Source: Bedellia somnulentella (Eukaryota > Arthropoda > Insecta > Lepidoptera > Bedelliidae). From it: a stretch of 64,000 bases of DNA. The DNA lies in the NCBI GenBank assembly GCA_963576735.1, contig OY755173.1:14540873-14604872 (forward strand), read 5' to 3'. The stretch's first letter is position 1. Each line of letters starts with the position of its first letter. The translations under genes and the position numbers were made by a program. Below the pieces are notes generated by a model. The model was not told the origin of the DNA. It ran no database searches and saw nothing but the letters and a program-made list of their open reading frames with translations. This document shows positions 48,252-58,599 of this stretch, one piece after another.

Positions 48252-48971
48252 GCTGTGTAGTGTCGGCTTAGAATAGCACTACCCCATTTCTTCCGGTGGG
48301 TGTACGTAAGAGGCGACTAACGGTTTTGGGGCTTTTGAGGGATTTTTGGGCGATGCGGTTGGTGACCCATCACCAACAACCTTTATTTCACCATCTTTTC
48401 CCCACATAACTTCCAAAAGTACATACACACATATACTCACGGCTATAAATCCCTAAAAGGGGCAGCCAGAGCTAAGGAATTAGAAATTCCTCAGCCACTT
48501 TTGGAAGTTGTGTGGGGAAAAGATGGTAAAATAAAGGTTGTTGGTGAAGGGTCTCCAACCGCATCGCCCAAAATCCCTTAAAAGCCTCAATACCGTTAGT
48601 CGCCTCTTACGTACACCCACCGGAAGAAATGGGGTAGTGCTATTCTAAGCCGACACTACACAGCAAAAAAATATAACATAGCTTAAAACTTAAAAAAAAT
48701 ATATTAAAATAATAATACATGTAATAAAATAAAAAACAAAATGTTAATGATAATTCATGCCCGAGCGAAGCCGGGACGGGCTGCTAGTATATGTATAAAA
48801 CCGAAGACATAACAGGAATGTCAGTTTTCGTCATAAACAGAATAATAAATATAATCGCTCCCCCTCGACACTACACAGCAGACTTCCAAAAGTGGCTGAG
48901 GAATTTCTGATTCCTTAGCTCTGGCTACCCCTTCTAGGGATTTATAGCCGTGAGTATATGTATGTATGTAT
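48252..48971 (+). repeat. Family B copy inside the Helitron, itself split
   Basis: B halves at 48252-48420 and 48882-48971. Flanking GTTATATTTTTT at 48240-48251 and 48972-48983 marks the insertion into the Helitron. It is split by a second insertion bounded by ACTTCCAAAAGT. Confidence 0.88.
48421..48881 (-). repeat. Antisense composite insert (SINE B plus Helitron 3' end)
   Basis: Flanked by ACTTCCAAAAGT at 48409-48420 and 48882-48893. Read on the minus strand: a SINE B start (GCTGTGTAGTGTCG), about 85 bp of unrelated sequence, the reversed Helitron 3' end (CTAGCAGCCCGTCCCGGC), its next ~110 bp, then a complete family B copy with tail. The Helitron-to-B stretch nearly duplicates 48131-48420, making a palindrome. 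Confidence 0.85.
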
Positions 48972-49049
48972 GTTATATTTTTTTGTATTTATATTTAGAT
49001 ATAATTTTTTTTTTTTCATAATGAGTAATTACATCAAAAGCCATTCAAT

Positions 49050-49304
49050 TTATAGAGTTAGAGCTTCCCTGTAAACAATATTTGACGTTGTTGTATTTTG
49101 GGGCAGCAAAATAAATTGATGTTCAAGAGCTCCCACCCGCGACAGGCCAACGTACAGTTGAGCGTGAGTAAAACAATTCTTGCGCAGGTCAATCCCTACT
49201 AATTTGAAGGTTTGGCCTTGGAACTTATTAATTGTTAAAGCAAAAGATGTTTTAACCGGAAATTGTAGCCGTTTAAATGGAATTGGCAGATCAGTTGGGA
49301 TCAT
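49050..49304 (-). pseudogene. Helitron Rep/helicase C-terminal fragment
   Basis: 84 residues: FPVKTSFALTINKFQGQTFK, LVGIDLRKNCFTHAQLYVGL and SRVGALEHQFILLPQ then NIVYREAL. TINKxQGQ and QLYVGLSRV are helicase motifs V and VI of PIF1-type Helitron proteins, whose full length exceeds 1,000 residues. The frame stays similar for some way upstream (GQLAHIPRI side) and then breaks. No Rep nuclease domain is present, so it cannot mobilise itself. Confidence 0.9.
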
Positions 49305-50019
49305 CGGTATCCTCGGTATATGAGCTAATTGACCGGCTGCTGGGCCAGTGATAATAGTCGCTACAATTAAATTTTGCTTTAACTCTTTGATAAGCAGCCT
49401 CCCGTACCCCTTCGTGACGCCTGCAACAACTTACTATGCATAGCTAATCGAGCGGAGTTTTATCTATTTTTTTAATTCGAGATAACTTTCGAATGGAATG
49501 TTCGAATTGAATAATTCAAAAAGTAATATAAGGGTATTGAAGTAGTCTGAAATAATATATACGTTTTTCATAAGGATTAGATAGGTACAAATAAAGAGCC
49601 TTTTCTAAAGCAGGATTTTAATTTAATTTTTAAATAATTTTATATAATGACGCTTGTTGTGAGATAACTATAATAGTTAGAGACATGCTGTCGGGGCTTT
49701 TTTTTTAGATAATGATGTGTTCTATAAAATTGTAGTACAGAATTTTATTCCATTTTCAGTAGTTTTCGCAGCGCACGCGATGTAAGGATTTTTTTTGGTA
49801 TTTCTTTAACACCTTGGGTTACATTTTTGAAGTTTACGTAAGGATCCCTAATTTTTTTGAAAATGAAATATAGCCTATGTCACTCGGGAATAGTGTAGCA
49901 TTAAAACAGTGAAAGAATTTTTCAAATCCGTCCAGTAGTTTTGGAGCCTATTCAATTCAAACAAACAAACAAACAAAAAATCAAACCTTTCCTCTTTATA
50001 ATATTAGTATAGATTCAGT

Positions 50020-50073
50020 TCAGACTAAAGTTTTTGACAGTTCGAAGTCTGCCGGGTCAGATAGTTTGTAAAT
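50020..50073 (+). mobile_element. Helitron 3'-end-like fragment
   Basis: AAGTCTGCCGGGTCAGATAG resembles the reversed end at 61816 (CTAGCTGACCCCACAGACTT). Directly abuts the 5' side of the larger Helitron. Confidence 0.5.
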
Positions 50074-50392
50074 ATTAACATACATTACAACCTAATTTTA
50101 GAACTGCCATCTATGACTAATCGGCTACAAACTCTCACATAATCACCAACAATGGTCAGTGTAGGGGGCAGCACCGGGCATCACCGCAGCGCCAAACTGC
50201 TATCCATCCATACTTACTAAAGATATTCTCTTTTTGAACATAGTAACTTCGTACAAAATGGTTAGTTTCATGATTCTTATGATCAATTAAAAAGGGTTTT
50301 TGAAACTCACCCCCTAAGGGATTGAAGTATAGTATACAGATTTTTGATCTATAAATATTTGGATCTAAGGAGTTGAAATACCAAGTACATAT

Positions 50393-50520
50393 ATATACAG
50401 GTAGCCATTAGCTTCAGAGACAGTAATTCTTTATCCACTTTTGGAACTTGAATGGAGAAAAGGTAGTCAAATGGGTCTCCAACTGCATCGCCCAACAATC
50501 ACTTAACAAGACTCAATGTT
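50393..50520 (-). repeat. SINE-like family B fragment, diverged
   Basis: TTATCCACTTTTGGAACTTG, GGGTCTCCAACTGCATCGCC and AATCACTTAACAAGACTCAA. Confidence 0.65.
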
Positions 50521-50559
50521 CTTTATATCCTTTACAACGACTGCGGGTGTTTTGGATGT

Positions 50560-50614
50560 AAACCGGATGCAAATAATGTAGTCCACGCGAATGTAGTCGC
50601 GGGCAAAAAGCTAG
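50560..50614 (+). mobile_element. Helitron 3' end
   Basis: Hairpin CGCGAATGTAGTCGCG, then GGCAAAAAGCTAG followed by T at 50615. A typical lepidopteran Helitron terminus; the partner 5' end was not found nearby. Confidence 0.65.
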
Positions 50615-50639
50615 TTATTTATAAGAGTCTATTATTAAA

Positions 50640-50870
50640 ATAATATCTAATATAGACAGACGTGAATGGTAATGTCTTTGAGGGGACCACCACGGAGGAC
50701 AAAATTTTGATTACATAGAGAATGTGTTCAAAACGCAGGCATCCGAAATATGCAGCATAAAAGGGCATGTATGAAAATATTTATGAATATAAATTAAGCT
50801 CTATATGCTTTCTAAGATCGTTAGTCACTGCCCCAGTGAGAATTAATGACTTGAGTATACGTATGTATGC
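50640..50870 (+). mobile_element. LINE family D 3' end, diverged
   Basis: GACCACCACGGAGGACAAAA, AACGCAGGCATCCGAAATAT, GCATGTATGAAAATATTTAT, then GAGAATTAATGACTTGAGTA and a GTAT-like tail. Confidence 0.75.
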
Positions 50871-51135
50871 GTATATTGTTAACAGCAAATAACAATTATC
50901 TTAACAAACATTATCATTATGCCTGATCTATGAACTGACGTAATGTCGTGTTCATCAAATATGAATAATATATCCGCATTTACTATTCTCAGTACACAAC
51001 ATTAGTTTAATAAAATATTTACGATTTTATTTGTCTTCAAATAAGGCAGTCATACAAAATGCATCAAGTCAATTCATTAAGTTTATATTTGGAGTCGTAT
51101 TCAGAAATTTTGAAATCAGTTCGGTTATTAGATAA

Positions 51136-51366
51136 ATCACTATATTCGATATAATTTGCCGTGTAGTGTTGGTTTAGAATAGCACTACCCTATTTCTTCC
51201 GGTGGGTGTACGTAAGAGGCGACTAACGGTATGGGGCTATTAAGGGATTTTTGGGCGATGCGGTTGGAGACCCATCACCAACAACCTTTATTTTTACTAT
51301 CTTTTCCCCACTCAAATTTCCAAAAGTGGCTGAGGAATTTCTAATTCTTTAGCTCTGGCTATGTAT
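51136..51366 (+). repeat. SINE-like family B with extra 5' bases and target duplication
   Basis: GTTATTAGATAA flanks at 51124-51135 and 51367-51378. The family start (GCCGTGTAGTGTTGG) is at 51158, leaving about 22 extra bases at the 5' end; the GCCGTGAG 3' block is deleted. Confidence 0.88.
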
Positions 51367-51379
51367 GTTATTAGATAAG

Positions 51380-52920
51380 TTATTTTTTACATGATTGAGT
51401 AGCTTCAATCTTTGCTTAAAATAACACTAACATGTTTCGTGGTGACATGTGACTAACATAGTTTGTGGTGACAAGTGCAATGAGGTTATATAGTTTTTGT
51501 TTGGTGAGGAGACCCATTTGGGAGACTTTTCAGCAGCAAACCTTGAAAACTTCTATAAGTGGATGAAGAAATTCTAATGCTAAAGCTACCACAACCTACC
51601 CCAATTTGTTTCTTGATAATTTATAGTCGTCTTATGTTTATAAATTAATTAATTTGTGTCTGATGTTTTTTTTTTTGTTTCTAAACGTCAATTACAGCAA
51701 GATTATTCTACCTATAAAGTTCAAAGACTATTTTAGTCCAATAACAACTAGTCAAAAGTACACCGTTTTAGACATAATTATAAAGAGAATATCAAAGAAA
51801 AAGTGGATCCTGTGAATTTTTTTAATGAAATAAGGATCGTGGTAACTTTTGCAAAGAAAATTATAACATTTTGAAAGAGGGTCGCAAAACTTTTAAATCT
51901 TAACTGTTTTTACTCTTAGAGAGTATACTCTCGGCTTAGCCTAGGTTTAACGGCTTTGTAAGATTAGAATCGTGATATCTAGCCTAAACTACAAACAGTT
52001 TATATGAATAGTAATCTCCAAATCTGTCAGTTTAAACACATTCAATTACTATTTTGAACTTCAGAGATAAGTATATTCACTTACAATTCATTATTGTCTG
52101 AAAAAGAAAGGTGGTGTTAATGTTAAAATTTGAAAGCCGCTACACGATGCTACTGTAAATCACTATATTCGATAAAATACCAACGTGAATTTGTGTATAA
52201 GCTTTTCTATTACGTATATAGAAATCTTTAATATTAATATAGCCTGGGAAAAGCGAAACAATGAATGCTTTTAGAAAGATGAGAATTCCACGAAACCTCC
52301 CAATGTTGATAAACTGAGTTTTTCCGATAAAACCACTATAATACAAAAATATATAAAAAAATATATTTGATTATAAATGAACCATCGGCATCGTGAGGAA
52401 ACCCACATTGCTGGGTTTACTCATCTTCTACGGACGTATACTTTTTTGTGTATGGTGATCACAAAGTGGCAACCACATGAAATTCAGCAATATTATGCGT
52501 TAAATCTATGTTTACGTTTGTATAGTTTTAATCAATAATACTCATATAAATTTTGTTTGCCAGTACAAGTACTACAATGCTAGCGGGCAGTATGAGTAAT
52601 GATACTGATAAATAATGAGTCAACAATAACAATTAGCCGGCGCGTAACCGACACTCAATAAAATTATTTTATCGCCACTAAACAGCTTCCTTTACGCCCT
52701 GATACGGTGGCTGATTACCCCATTGGTTTTATTTAATTTAAATTAGCGTGCACAACACGATAATTTGATAAAAAAAATGTGACTTAATTCCAAATAAACA
52801 TCACAAGCAATGAAACGCATGTGTAAAAATAATTGTCATTGTCAAAATATTTGGATGAAACCTGGATGTCTAGTATCTTAAAACTCAGCACGGCTATAGG
52901 TCCCAAAAAAGTTAGTTTGT
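51380..52920. other. Intron, nothing recognised
   Basis: AT-rich. Short family A body remnant at 52385-52425 (CATCGTGAGGAAACCCACAT). Otherwise no homology. Confidence 0.45.
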
Positions 52921-52924
52921 TGTT

Positions 52925-52990
52925 AAAACTTTTGTTAGTTGAGCGGCTGGAGAAAGGACTGTAAAATGAAGGCTCCAATCGCATCGCGCA
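52925..52990 (-). repeat. SINE-like family B crumb
   Basis: GGACTGTAAAATGAAGGCTC then CAATCGCATCGCGC matches part of the antisense family. Confidence 0.4.
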
Positions 52991-52999
52991 ACCTTCATC

Positions 53000-53980
53000 A
53001 ACAAGTTATCGATATAATTTATCAACAAATTAAAATAAACAAACAAATGAGGAACAGGCAATCATAACAAACTGTCCATTTGTATCCGTCACCAACATAA
53101 TAGAGCAATCACCGACAGACGTCGAAATCGGGTTGTCAGTTTAAATCGCATACACACGAAGCTATATTGTCCTTCGGGCCACGACAATAATGACACCGGT
53201 CGAACAATCAATGCGAAACTACAATAGGAAACTGTTCTTGTTCCGGGAATGGCGCCTTTGCCGCAACAACTGTATTGCACCCATGTTTTACATGGAAATT
53301 ACTGTTTTACAATACCGCTTGTTATCATTTATCTAAGTCGAAAGCTAGATAGAGCTAAGACGAATAAAGAATATAAGCAATTTAAAGAAGGATAACCATT
53401 AAGCTTTTGCGACTGCTATCCAAAAATTAGTACCAGTGATTCAGAACGAACTACGAAAAAAAATTAAGTTTAAAATCTTAAGGATTTCCCAGTCACATTC
53501 AAGCCCAATATTATTAGCTGGACCATAAACGGCAAAAAGACATCTATAAACAAATGTTGTTTTTGTCTTCACATCGACGAAATCCCTCCTTTTATTGAGA
53601 TTAAAATAATTAAAAATCGGAGACCGAATATCTCGTTCTGTAAGACCCGGTAAACAAATTCTATAGGAGACAAATGGTAAAATTGTAAAGAAAATCATAA
53701 ATAACAGGGCAATGTCGACTTGCATTACATAAAGCCTTATTTATTACCAAAGGGCAAGGTTACGAAGAACGGGCACAAAATTGGAGCTATGCCAAAGTAT
53801 TCAGCGTCTACAATGCAACCCCATTCCATAATTTTTGGCCCAAATTCATGTCGTCAACAATTTATCAAACATTTTCAGTAGCAAATTTTGCGCCGCATAG
53901 CACCTGAATCACAATATTTGTCAAACAAATGAACTAATTAAAAGCCCATACGAAATTTAATAATCGGAACGACATTAGCC
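53000..53980. other. Intron, nothing recognised
   Basis: Somewhat GC-richer than average; a minus-strand open frame at 53441-53725 matches nothing I know. Confidence 0.35.
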
Positions 53981-54380
53981 GCGCAAACTCAATAAACGAA
54001 AATTCAGACACCTTTTTACGTATTTTTTACGCGTTTTGTTGTAAATTCACAATTGGCCTAGATCTCGTTTTTAAATGATACCCTTTTTATTTTTAACGGA
54101 CTTCAAAAAAAGGAGTGTTCTCAATTTGACCGGTATATATTTTTTTATTTTTTTTATGTTTGTTCGCCGATTACTTTGCCATTTATGAACCGATTTTGAT
54201 TATTATTATTTTTTTCGAAAGAAGATACTCCCGGATTGGTACCATGATGAGGATATCAGGGTCTGAAGATGGGATCCTGGAGAAATCGAGGGGAACCCAT
54301 AAATTTTATAGGCAAATGTACCGCGTTTTACATATTTTCTGAACTTATATTGGCATTTGCTTCTGAAAATCATATTGTTA

Positions 54381-54682
54381 TGCTGCTGAGCTGATGATGG
54401 AAGGTGTGGGTCTTCAATCACTAGGTATTAGGAAACAGTTCTTTCCACATCCTATGTAGATTTATACTCCTCTCCGTAGCTTTTATGAAGAAAAGTACAG
54501 GTTCACTAAACATTTCTTTTGTTATTTTATATGCTGCTGAGCTGATGATGGAAGGTGTGGGTCTTCAATCACTAGGTATTAGGAAACAGTTCTTTCCACA
54601 TTCTATGTAGATTTATACTCCTCTCCGTAGCTTTTATGAAGAAAAGTACAGGTTCACTAAACATTTCTTTTGTTATGTTATT
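54381..54682. repeat. Tandem duplication, two units of 151 bp
   Basis: Units 54381-54531 and 54532-54682 start TGCTGCTGAGCTGATGATGG and differ at about one or two positions, so the duplication is recent. It lies within the 53984-56889 repeat locus. Confidence 0.95.
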
Positions 54683-54744
54683 GTTACCGAGAAAGTACCA
54701 TGAGACCAGGATCTGATGATGGCATTCCAGGAAATCGAGGGGAC

Positions 54745-54935
54745 TGTCGAAACTCACAATCATGTGACAGTGTATTTGTTCAAAACGCCGATAGGCTTGC
54801 CCTGCATAACGTGAGAACACTGTCCAAGCAAATCGTGGGTACTCTGAACAACAGGTGACAATGTCACGTGATATTCAGAAGTATTACTACCTCTGCTAAC
54901 CCCTTCAGGGATATTCGGCGTGAACGTTTGAGTCT
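54745..54935 (+). repeat. Family A SINE, 5'-truncated
   Basis: CATGTGACAGTGTATTTGTT, AACGTGAGAACACTGTCCAA, CCCCTTCAGGGATATTCGGC and GTGAACGTTTGAG. Its 5' part is replaced by repeat sequence (GGAAATCGAGGGGAC) also found at 54280-54297. Confidence 0.8.
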
Positions 54936-55027
54936 TTCTTGAGATGTAGAATTGTAGACCATCGCCTTTCGAAGGATTTTAAGAACAATGTAAGGTTACA
55001 TATGGTTGAGCCTATTTAATATCGTAC

Positions 55028-55274
55028 ATACATACATACATATACTCACGGGTGTAAATCCCTAGATGGGATAGCCAGAGCTAAGGAATCAGAAATTCCT
55101 CAGCCACTTTTGGAAAGTTAAGTGGGGAAAAGATGGTAAAATAAAGGTTGTTGGTGATGGGTCTCCAACCGCATCGCCCAAAAATCCCTATAAAGCCCAA
55201 TACCGTTAGTCGCCTCTTACGTACACCCGCCGGAAGAATTGGGGTAGTGCTATTCCAAGCCGACACTACACAGC
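55028..55274 (-). repeat. SINE-like family B, full length, target duplication
   Basis: Antisense copy from the reversed GTAT tail to CCGACACTACACAGC. AATATCGTAC at 55018-55027 and 55275-55284. Confidence 0.94.
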
Positions 55275-55387
55275 AATATCGTACTATAATAGAAATACCG
55301 GAAATACGAAGAATAATACAGTAACCGTCGCTTCCTCATCCGAGAGGCATCTTTGCCAGGTCTACCCATCTCTAAAACTTGTAAAAT

Positions 55388-55981
55388 AAAATAATTTTTA
55401 ACAAAAAGAAAACCGACTTCGGGAAAACAACCGAAAATAAACAATCTAGTACTAAAAAGTACGAAATAAGTTTTTTAATTGAATATGTGTACTGTGATTA
55501 ATACCTTAGCAATTTCTTTATTCCACACGCGTCAGTTCAACCTACCTAAATATTACAATTCTCTTAAATTAATTTTTGAGTCGGTGCCATTCAAACAAAA
55601 GTAAATTCACCCAACTATCTATCTCTGATTATTACAATCTAAACAATATATATCTATCGCCTAACGTTTTAAATGGTAATACGTACAAAAATCAATTTAC
55701 CCTACAACTACAAGGTACCCTACATTTTACATGTATATGAAGTGCGAAATACACAAATTATCAATTATCATTGAGGCTGGCACCGGCTCACAAATTAATT
55801 TAAGAGAATTGTAATATTTAGGTAGGTTGAACTGACGCGTGTGGAATAAAGAAATTGCTAAGGTATTAATCACAGTACTCATATTCAATTAAAAAACTTA
55901 TTTCGTACTTTTTAGTACTAGATTGTTTATTTTCGGTTGTTTTCCCGAAGTCGGTTTTCTTTTTGTTAAAAATTATTTTAT
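55388..55981. repeat. Inverted repeat, two ~200-bp arms
   Basis: Left arm 55388-55590, right arm 55778-55981, separated by about 190 bp. Both contain AAAACCGACTTCGGGAAAAC (in opposite senses) and CACACGCGTCAGTTCAACC. Only a few mismatches (for example near the GAGTCGG/GAGCCGG end). Confidence 0.92.
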
Positions 55982-56145
55982 AAATCGATTAAAGACATCA
56001 AACTGAACAACTTTGCCTATGGAATGCTTATCTAAAATATTGTAATTTTTAAAATAAATTAATAATTTAAAAGTGTCACTGCCTAAATCAAACTGGGAAA
56101 GTAAAATAAAAAATAAAATTATCATTTATTTCAAAGTAAAAAGAT

Positions 56146-56391
56146 TAGCTGTGTAGTGTCGGCTTAGAATAGCACTACCCCATTTCTTCCGGTGGGTGTA
56201 CGTAAGAGGCGACTAACGGACTTGGGGCTTTTTAAGGGATTTTTGGGCGATGCGGTTGGAGACCCATCACCAACAACCTTTATTCTACCATCTTTTCCCC
56301 ACTCAACTTCCAAAAGTGGCTGTGAAATTTCTAATTTCTCAGCTCTGGCTACCCCTTTTAGGGATTTATAGCCGTGAGTATATGTATGTAT
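56146..56391 (+). repeat. SINE-like family B, full length, reference copy
   Basis: 246 bp, TAGCTGTGTAGTGTCGGC to GCCGTGAGTATATGTATGTA. GTAAAAAGAT at 56136-56145 and 56392-56401. No clear tRNA-like boxes at its 5' end, so the source RNA is unknown. Confidence 0.95.
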
Positions 56392-56894
56392 GTAAAAAGA
56401 TAAATCTTTGTTTTTTGAACGTCAAATTTCAACCTAATACTAAGTTTACTTCGGATTCGGAAGGTTTTATGTTGAGAGAAGAACCCGTAAAAAACTCGTC
56501 AACACACATTTTTTTTACGTCCATTACAATTTTGGTGTAAGCCCGGAAACATCCTGCACAGAGCCCTGATGACACCAAGCCACTTCATCATTAAACGTAT
56601 GGTCAAATCACAATATGTTTTTTTTTATTTCAGCTGAGGCTAAGAACCTCACTATACTTTCTCAGTACGATCTAGGTACGACAGTTTTTATGTAACAATT
56701 ATTTTGATATTTACAATAATTTAGATAACCATTCCATAGGCAAAGTTGTTTAGTTTGATGTCTTTTATCAATTTAAAATATAAAAAGGGTATGTTTTAAA
56801 AACGAGGTCTAAGCCAATTGTGATTTTTGCAACAAAATGCGTAAATAATTACATAAAAAGGTGTCCGAATTTTTGTTCATTGAGTTTGCAATTG

Positions 56895-57830
56895 TGTAAG
56901 AACCATATTTTATTTGGGATATAAATAATTTTGAATAAATAATAACTACACAGAACGCAAACAAAGCTGTGTATACGAATAATTGTGCTATTGAGAAGTT
57001 TTTTACAGATCACCATTTCGGAGGGATAAGCAGAACTTGACCCCATGTTCTATTTGCGTAGGACTGTAAATTATAACATAGTGAAAATAAATAGAAACTA
57101 AGTATTCTTGCCAAGTGTTCCTTTACTATTTTTTTCATTAATGTTTGTGTTTTTTCAATATAAAATAGACCAAAGGGCCTAAGTTGGTTTTGTGCGTCTA
57201 GTACTATAATACTCAAGCTTATATGAGATTTGCTGTTTACAGACTGGCAGATTGAAGGATATGGCGAACAATAATAAGGGTTTCTTCATGAATAAGAATC
57301 CGTTAAAAGGGCTGATTAAATAAAATCTGACGGTAGATAAATAAATATACAATTATATTACGTAGTTTTAATCACTTTGCACCTAAACCAATAAAAAAGG
57401 TCAATTATTTAAAGTAAATTAATGACATTTCCTTTAATAAACTATTAAAGTGTAAATATAAATCAAGTGGACATATTGGTGTCTCGAAAACATTGTTTCG
57501 GCGTGGTTTCAAGACTCTACTCTGAACATTGATGGACAGCCTATGTAATTTATTATTGTTGCCAACCAATTTAGTCAATTTTGCTGTTAATTACTGTTAT
57601 TCCTGATAGTTAACTCATTGCGTTTAAAGGAGCACAAGGATGTTGAATGGTATTGGTCGGTATATTTCATATATTATTGTAGTATATCGCTGTTGTTCAT
57701 TCAAATAAATAAATAAATAAATATTGAATAAAATATATTTTCAGAGTTAAATATAGGTTTTAAATTATATTTATGGACCCCAACTTTTCGTAAATGAATG
57801 TATCACTAGGTACGCCATAGCTTTTCTTAC
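56895..57830. other. Intron, nothing recognised
   Basis: AT-rich; an AAATAAATAAATAAATAAAT run near 57703-57722 may be an old retroelement tail. Confidence 0.4.
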
Positions 57831-57839
57831 AAAATTCCA

Positions 57840-58200
57840 CTGAGTCTTAAGACGAAGTTGTGGGTCACCCAATAGGCAATAGGGAAGCCTATGTTAAAGT
57901 TTCACTGCACGATCGAATCCGAAACGAGCAGATCCTTAGCTACATAGCCGACATAGCCCAGAGTTTCAAAACTCAAATGACGAGGAGAGGACAAATTGCA
58001 CGTAGAACTGCTGGCTGATGAGGCTCGAAGGTTCTGGAGTGGCGGCCACCTAACAGATAACGTAGTGTGCGTAGGTCTTCTACGAGTAGGGCTGACTTCT
58101 TGGTGAAAGCTGATGTTTAAGGGCAGCACAGGACCAGCCGTTGTTGAAATGTTTGGAGATAGTCTATGTCAAGCAGTGGACATCTATTGGCTTATGTTTC
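57840..58200 (+). pseudogene. Eroded LINE reverse-transcriptase C-terminus
   Basis: Across shifting frames the plus strand reads RRGQIARRTAG, KVLEWRPPNR, RSVRRSSTSRAD and ends VKQWTSIG. This matches the HxARRTDGRW…VLEWRPRTGRRSVGRP…QWTSIG end of a common lepidopteran LINE ORF. Several stops and frameshifts; long dead. It lies in the intron 275 bp from the cyclase exon at 58475. Confidence 0.7.
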
Positions 58201-58474
58201 TTTTTTATTTATAACCTAAGACATTACAGAGTACAAATGTCTTAAGAGAATTCGCATGGTTTTCTAAACTTTTGGCCTTACGGCGCCAGACAGATTTTCC
58301 AACTCCTTCGTTATAATATACGAATATCTATTTCATATCAGACTCATTTTTAAATTAAATTTAGTGGAGTCGTAATGTCGATGAACATAAGAAAAAGTAA
58401 AAAGCTGGAATGTAAACATAAATTTTTGTTATTAATATTGTAATATTTGGGTTAAAACAAAATAGCTTACAAAC

Positions 58475-58593
58475 CTGACTTGTTCGTGCTTTTGTATGTA
58501 AATCTTATGGAACTGCCCCTCGACTGGCGAGATGATGTCATTCTTCATCTCCATCGCCACGTGCTGCGGCAGCACAGACAACAGTAGCCTTTC
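58475..58593 (-). CDS. rut: Adenylyl cyclase exon: linker helix entering C1a
   Basis: Encodes [19 protein letters not shown], then [20 protein letters not shown], and ends in the first two bases (AG) of a Ser codon. This is the conserved cyclase stretch between the sixth membrane helix and the catalytic core: a signalling-helix end ([12 protein letters not shown]) leading to the first C1a strand. Acceptor AACAG|GAA and donor CAG|GTTTGT are canonical on the minus strand. The frame stays open upstream of the acceptor, so a longer minus-strand frame overlaps it, but homology starts at the acceptor. The preceding exon was not found between here and the right edge. GC content is much higher than in the flanking intron. 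Confidence 0.95.
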
Positions 58594-58599
58594 CTGTTA

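Larger units (their letters stand above)
48130..50013 (-). mobile_element. Helitron, non-autonomous remnant with nested SINEs
   Basis: On the minus strand the 5' end is A|TCTATACTAATATTATAAA (50013) and the 3' end is a GC-rich hairpin (GCCCGAGCGAAGCCGGGACG) then CTAG|T at 48130. These are the A/T-flanked TC…CTRR ends of Helitrons. It keeps a helicase C-terminus at 49050-49304. A composite family B insertion (48252-48971) sits between the helicase and the 3' end, so the unit without it is about 1.16 kb. Confidence 0.9.
53984..56889. mobile_element. Locus of nested inverted repeats, unclassified DNA element(s)
   Basis: Outer arms 53984-54089 and 56781-56889 are diverged reverse complements (ACTCAAT, GACACCTTTTTA, TTTTGTTG, CACAATTGGC, CTCGTTTTTAAA). 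A middle pair is 55983-56048 and 56698-56772 (AACTTTGCCTATGGAATG). A further pair is 55388-55590 and 55778-55981 (about 200 bp, very similar). No transposase frame is visible. It may be one composite element or several copies of one family in opposite orientations; no outer target duplication was found. Confidence 0.65.
1143..58593 (-). other. rut: Gene span: rutabaga-like adenylyl cyclase (partial, both ends outside window)
   Basis: Minus-strand gene converting ATP to cAMP at the plasma membrane. Six exons are certain and a seventh is probable. Seen: every certain exon has an AG acceptor and GT donor, and codon phases fit across all five junctions (119, 112, 128, 159, 145, 174 bp = 279 codons). 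Introns are about 29.7 kb, 2.9 kb, 20.5 kb, 0.57 kb and 1.2 kb. Family knowledge: animal transmembrane cyclases run TM1-C1a-C1b-TM2-C2; only the linker, C1a and part of C1b are here. The FFIVPP-type C1a end and the following basic/hydrophobic segment fit the rutabaga/ADCY1 class better than other classes. In insects rutabaga is the Ca2+/calmodulin-stimulated cyclase needed for olfactory learning; function in this species is inferred. Confidence 0.92.

Noticed and set aside
53441..53725. Membrane or receptor protein fragment
   Set aside because: Hydrophobic start and a Cys or two only; no motif I can tie to a family.
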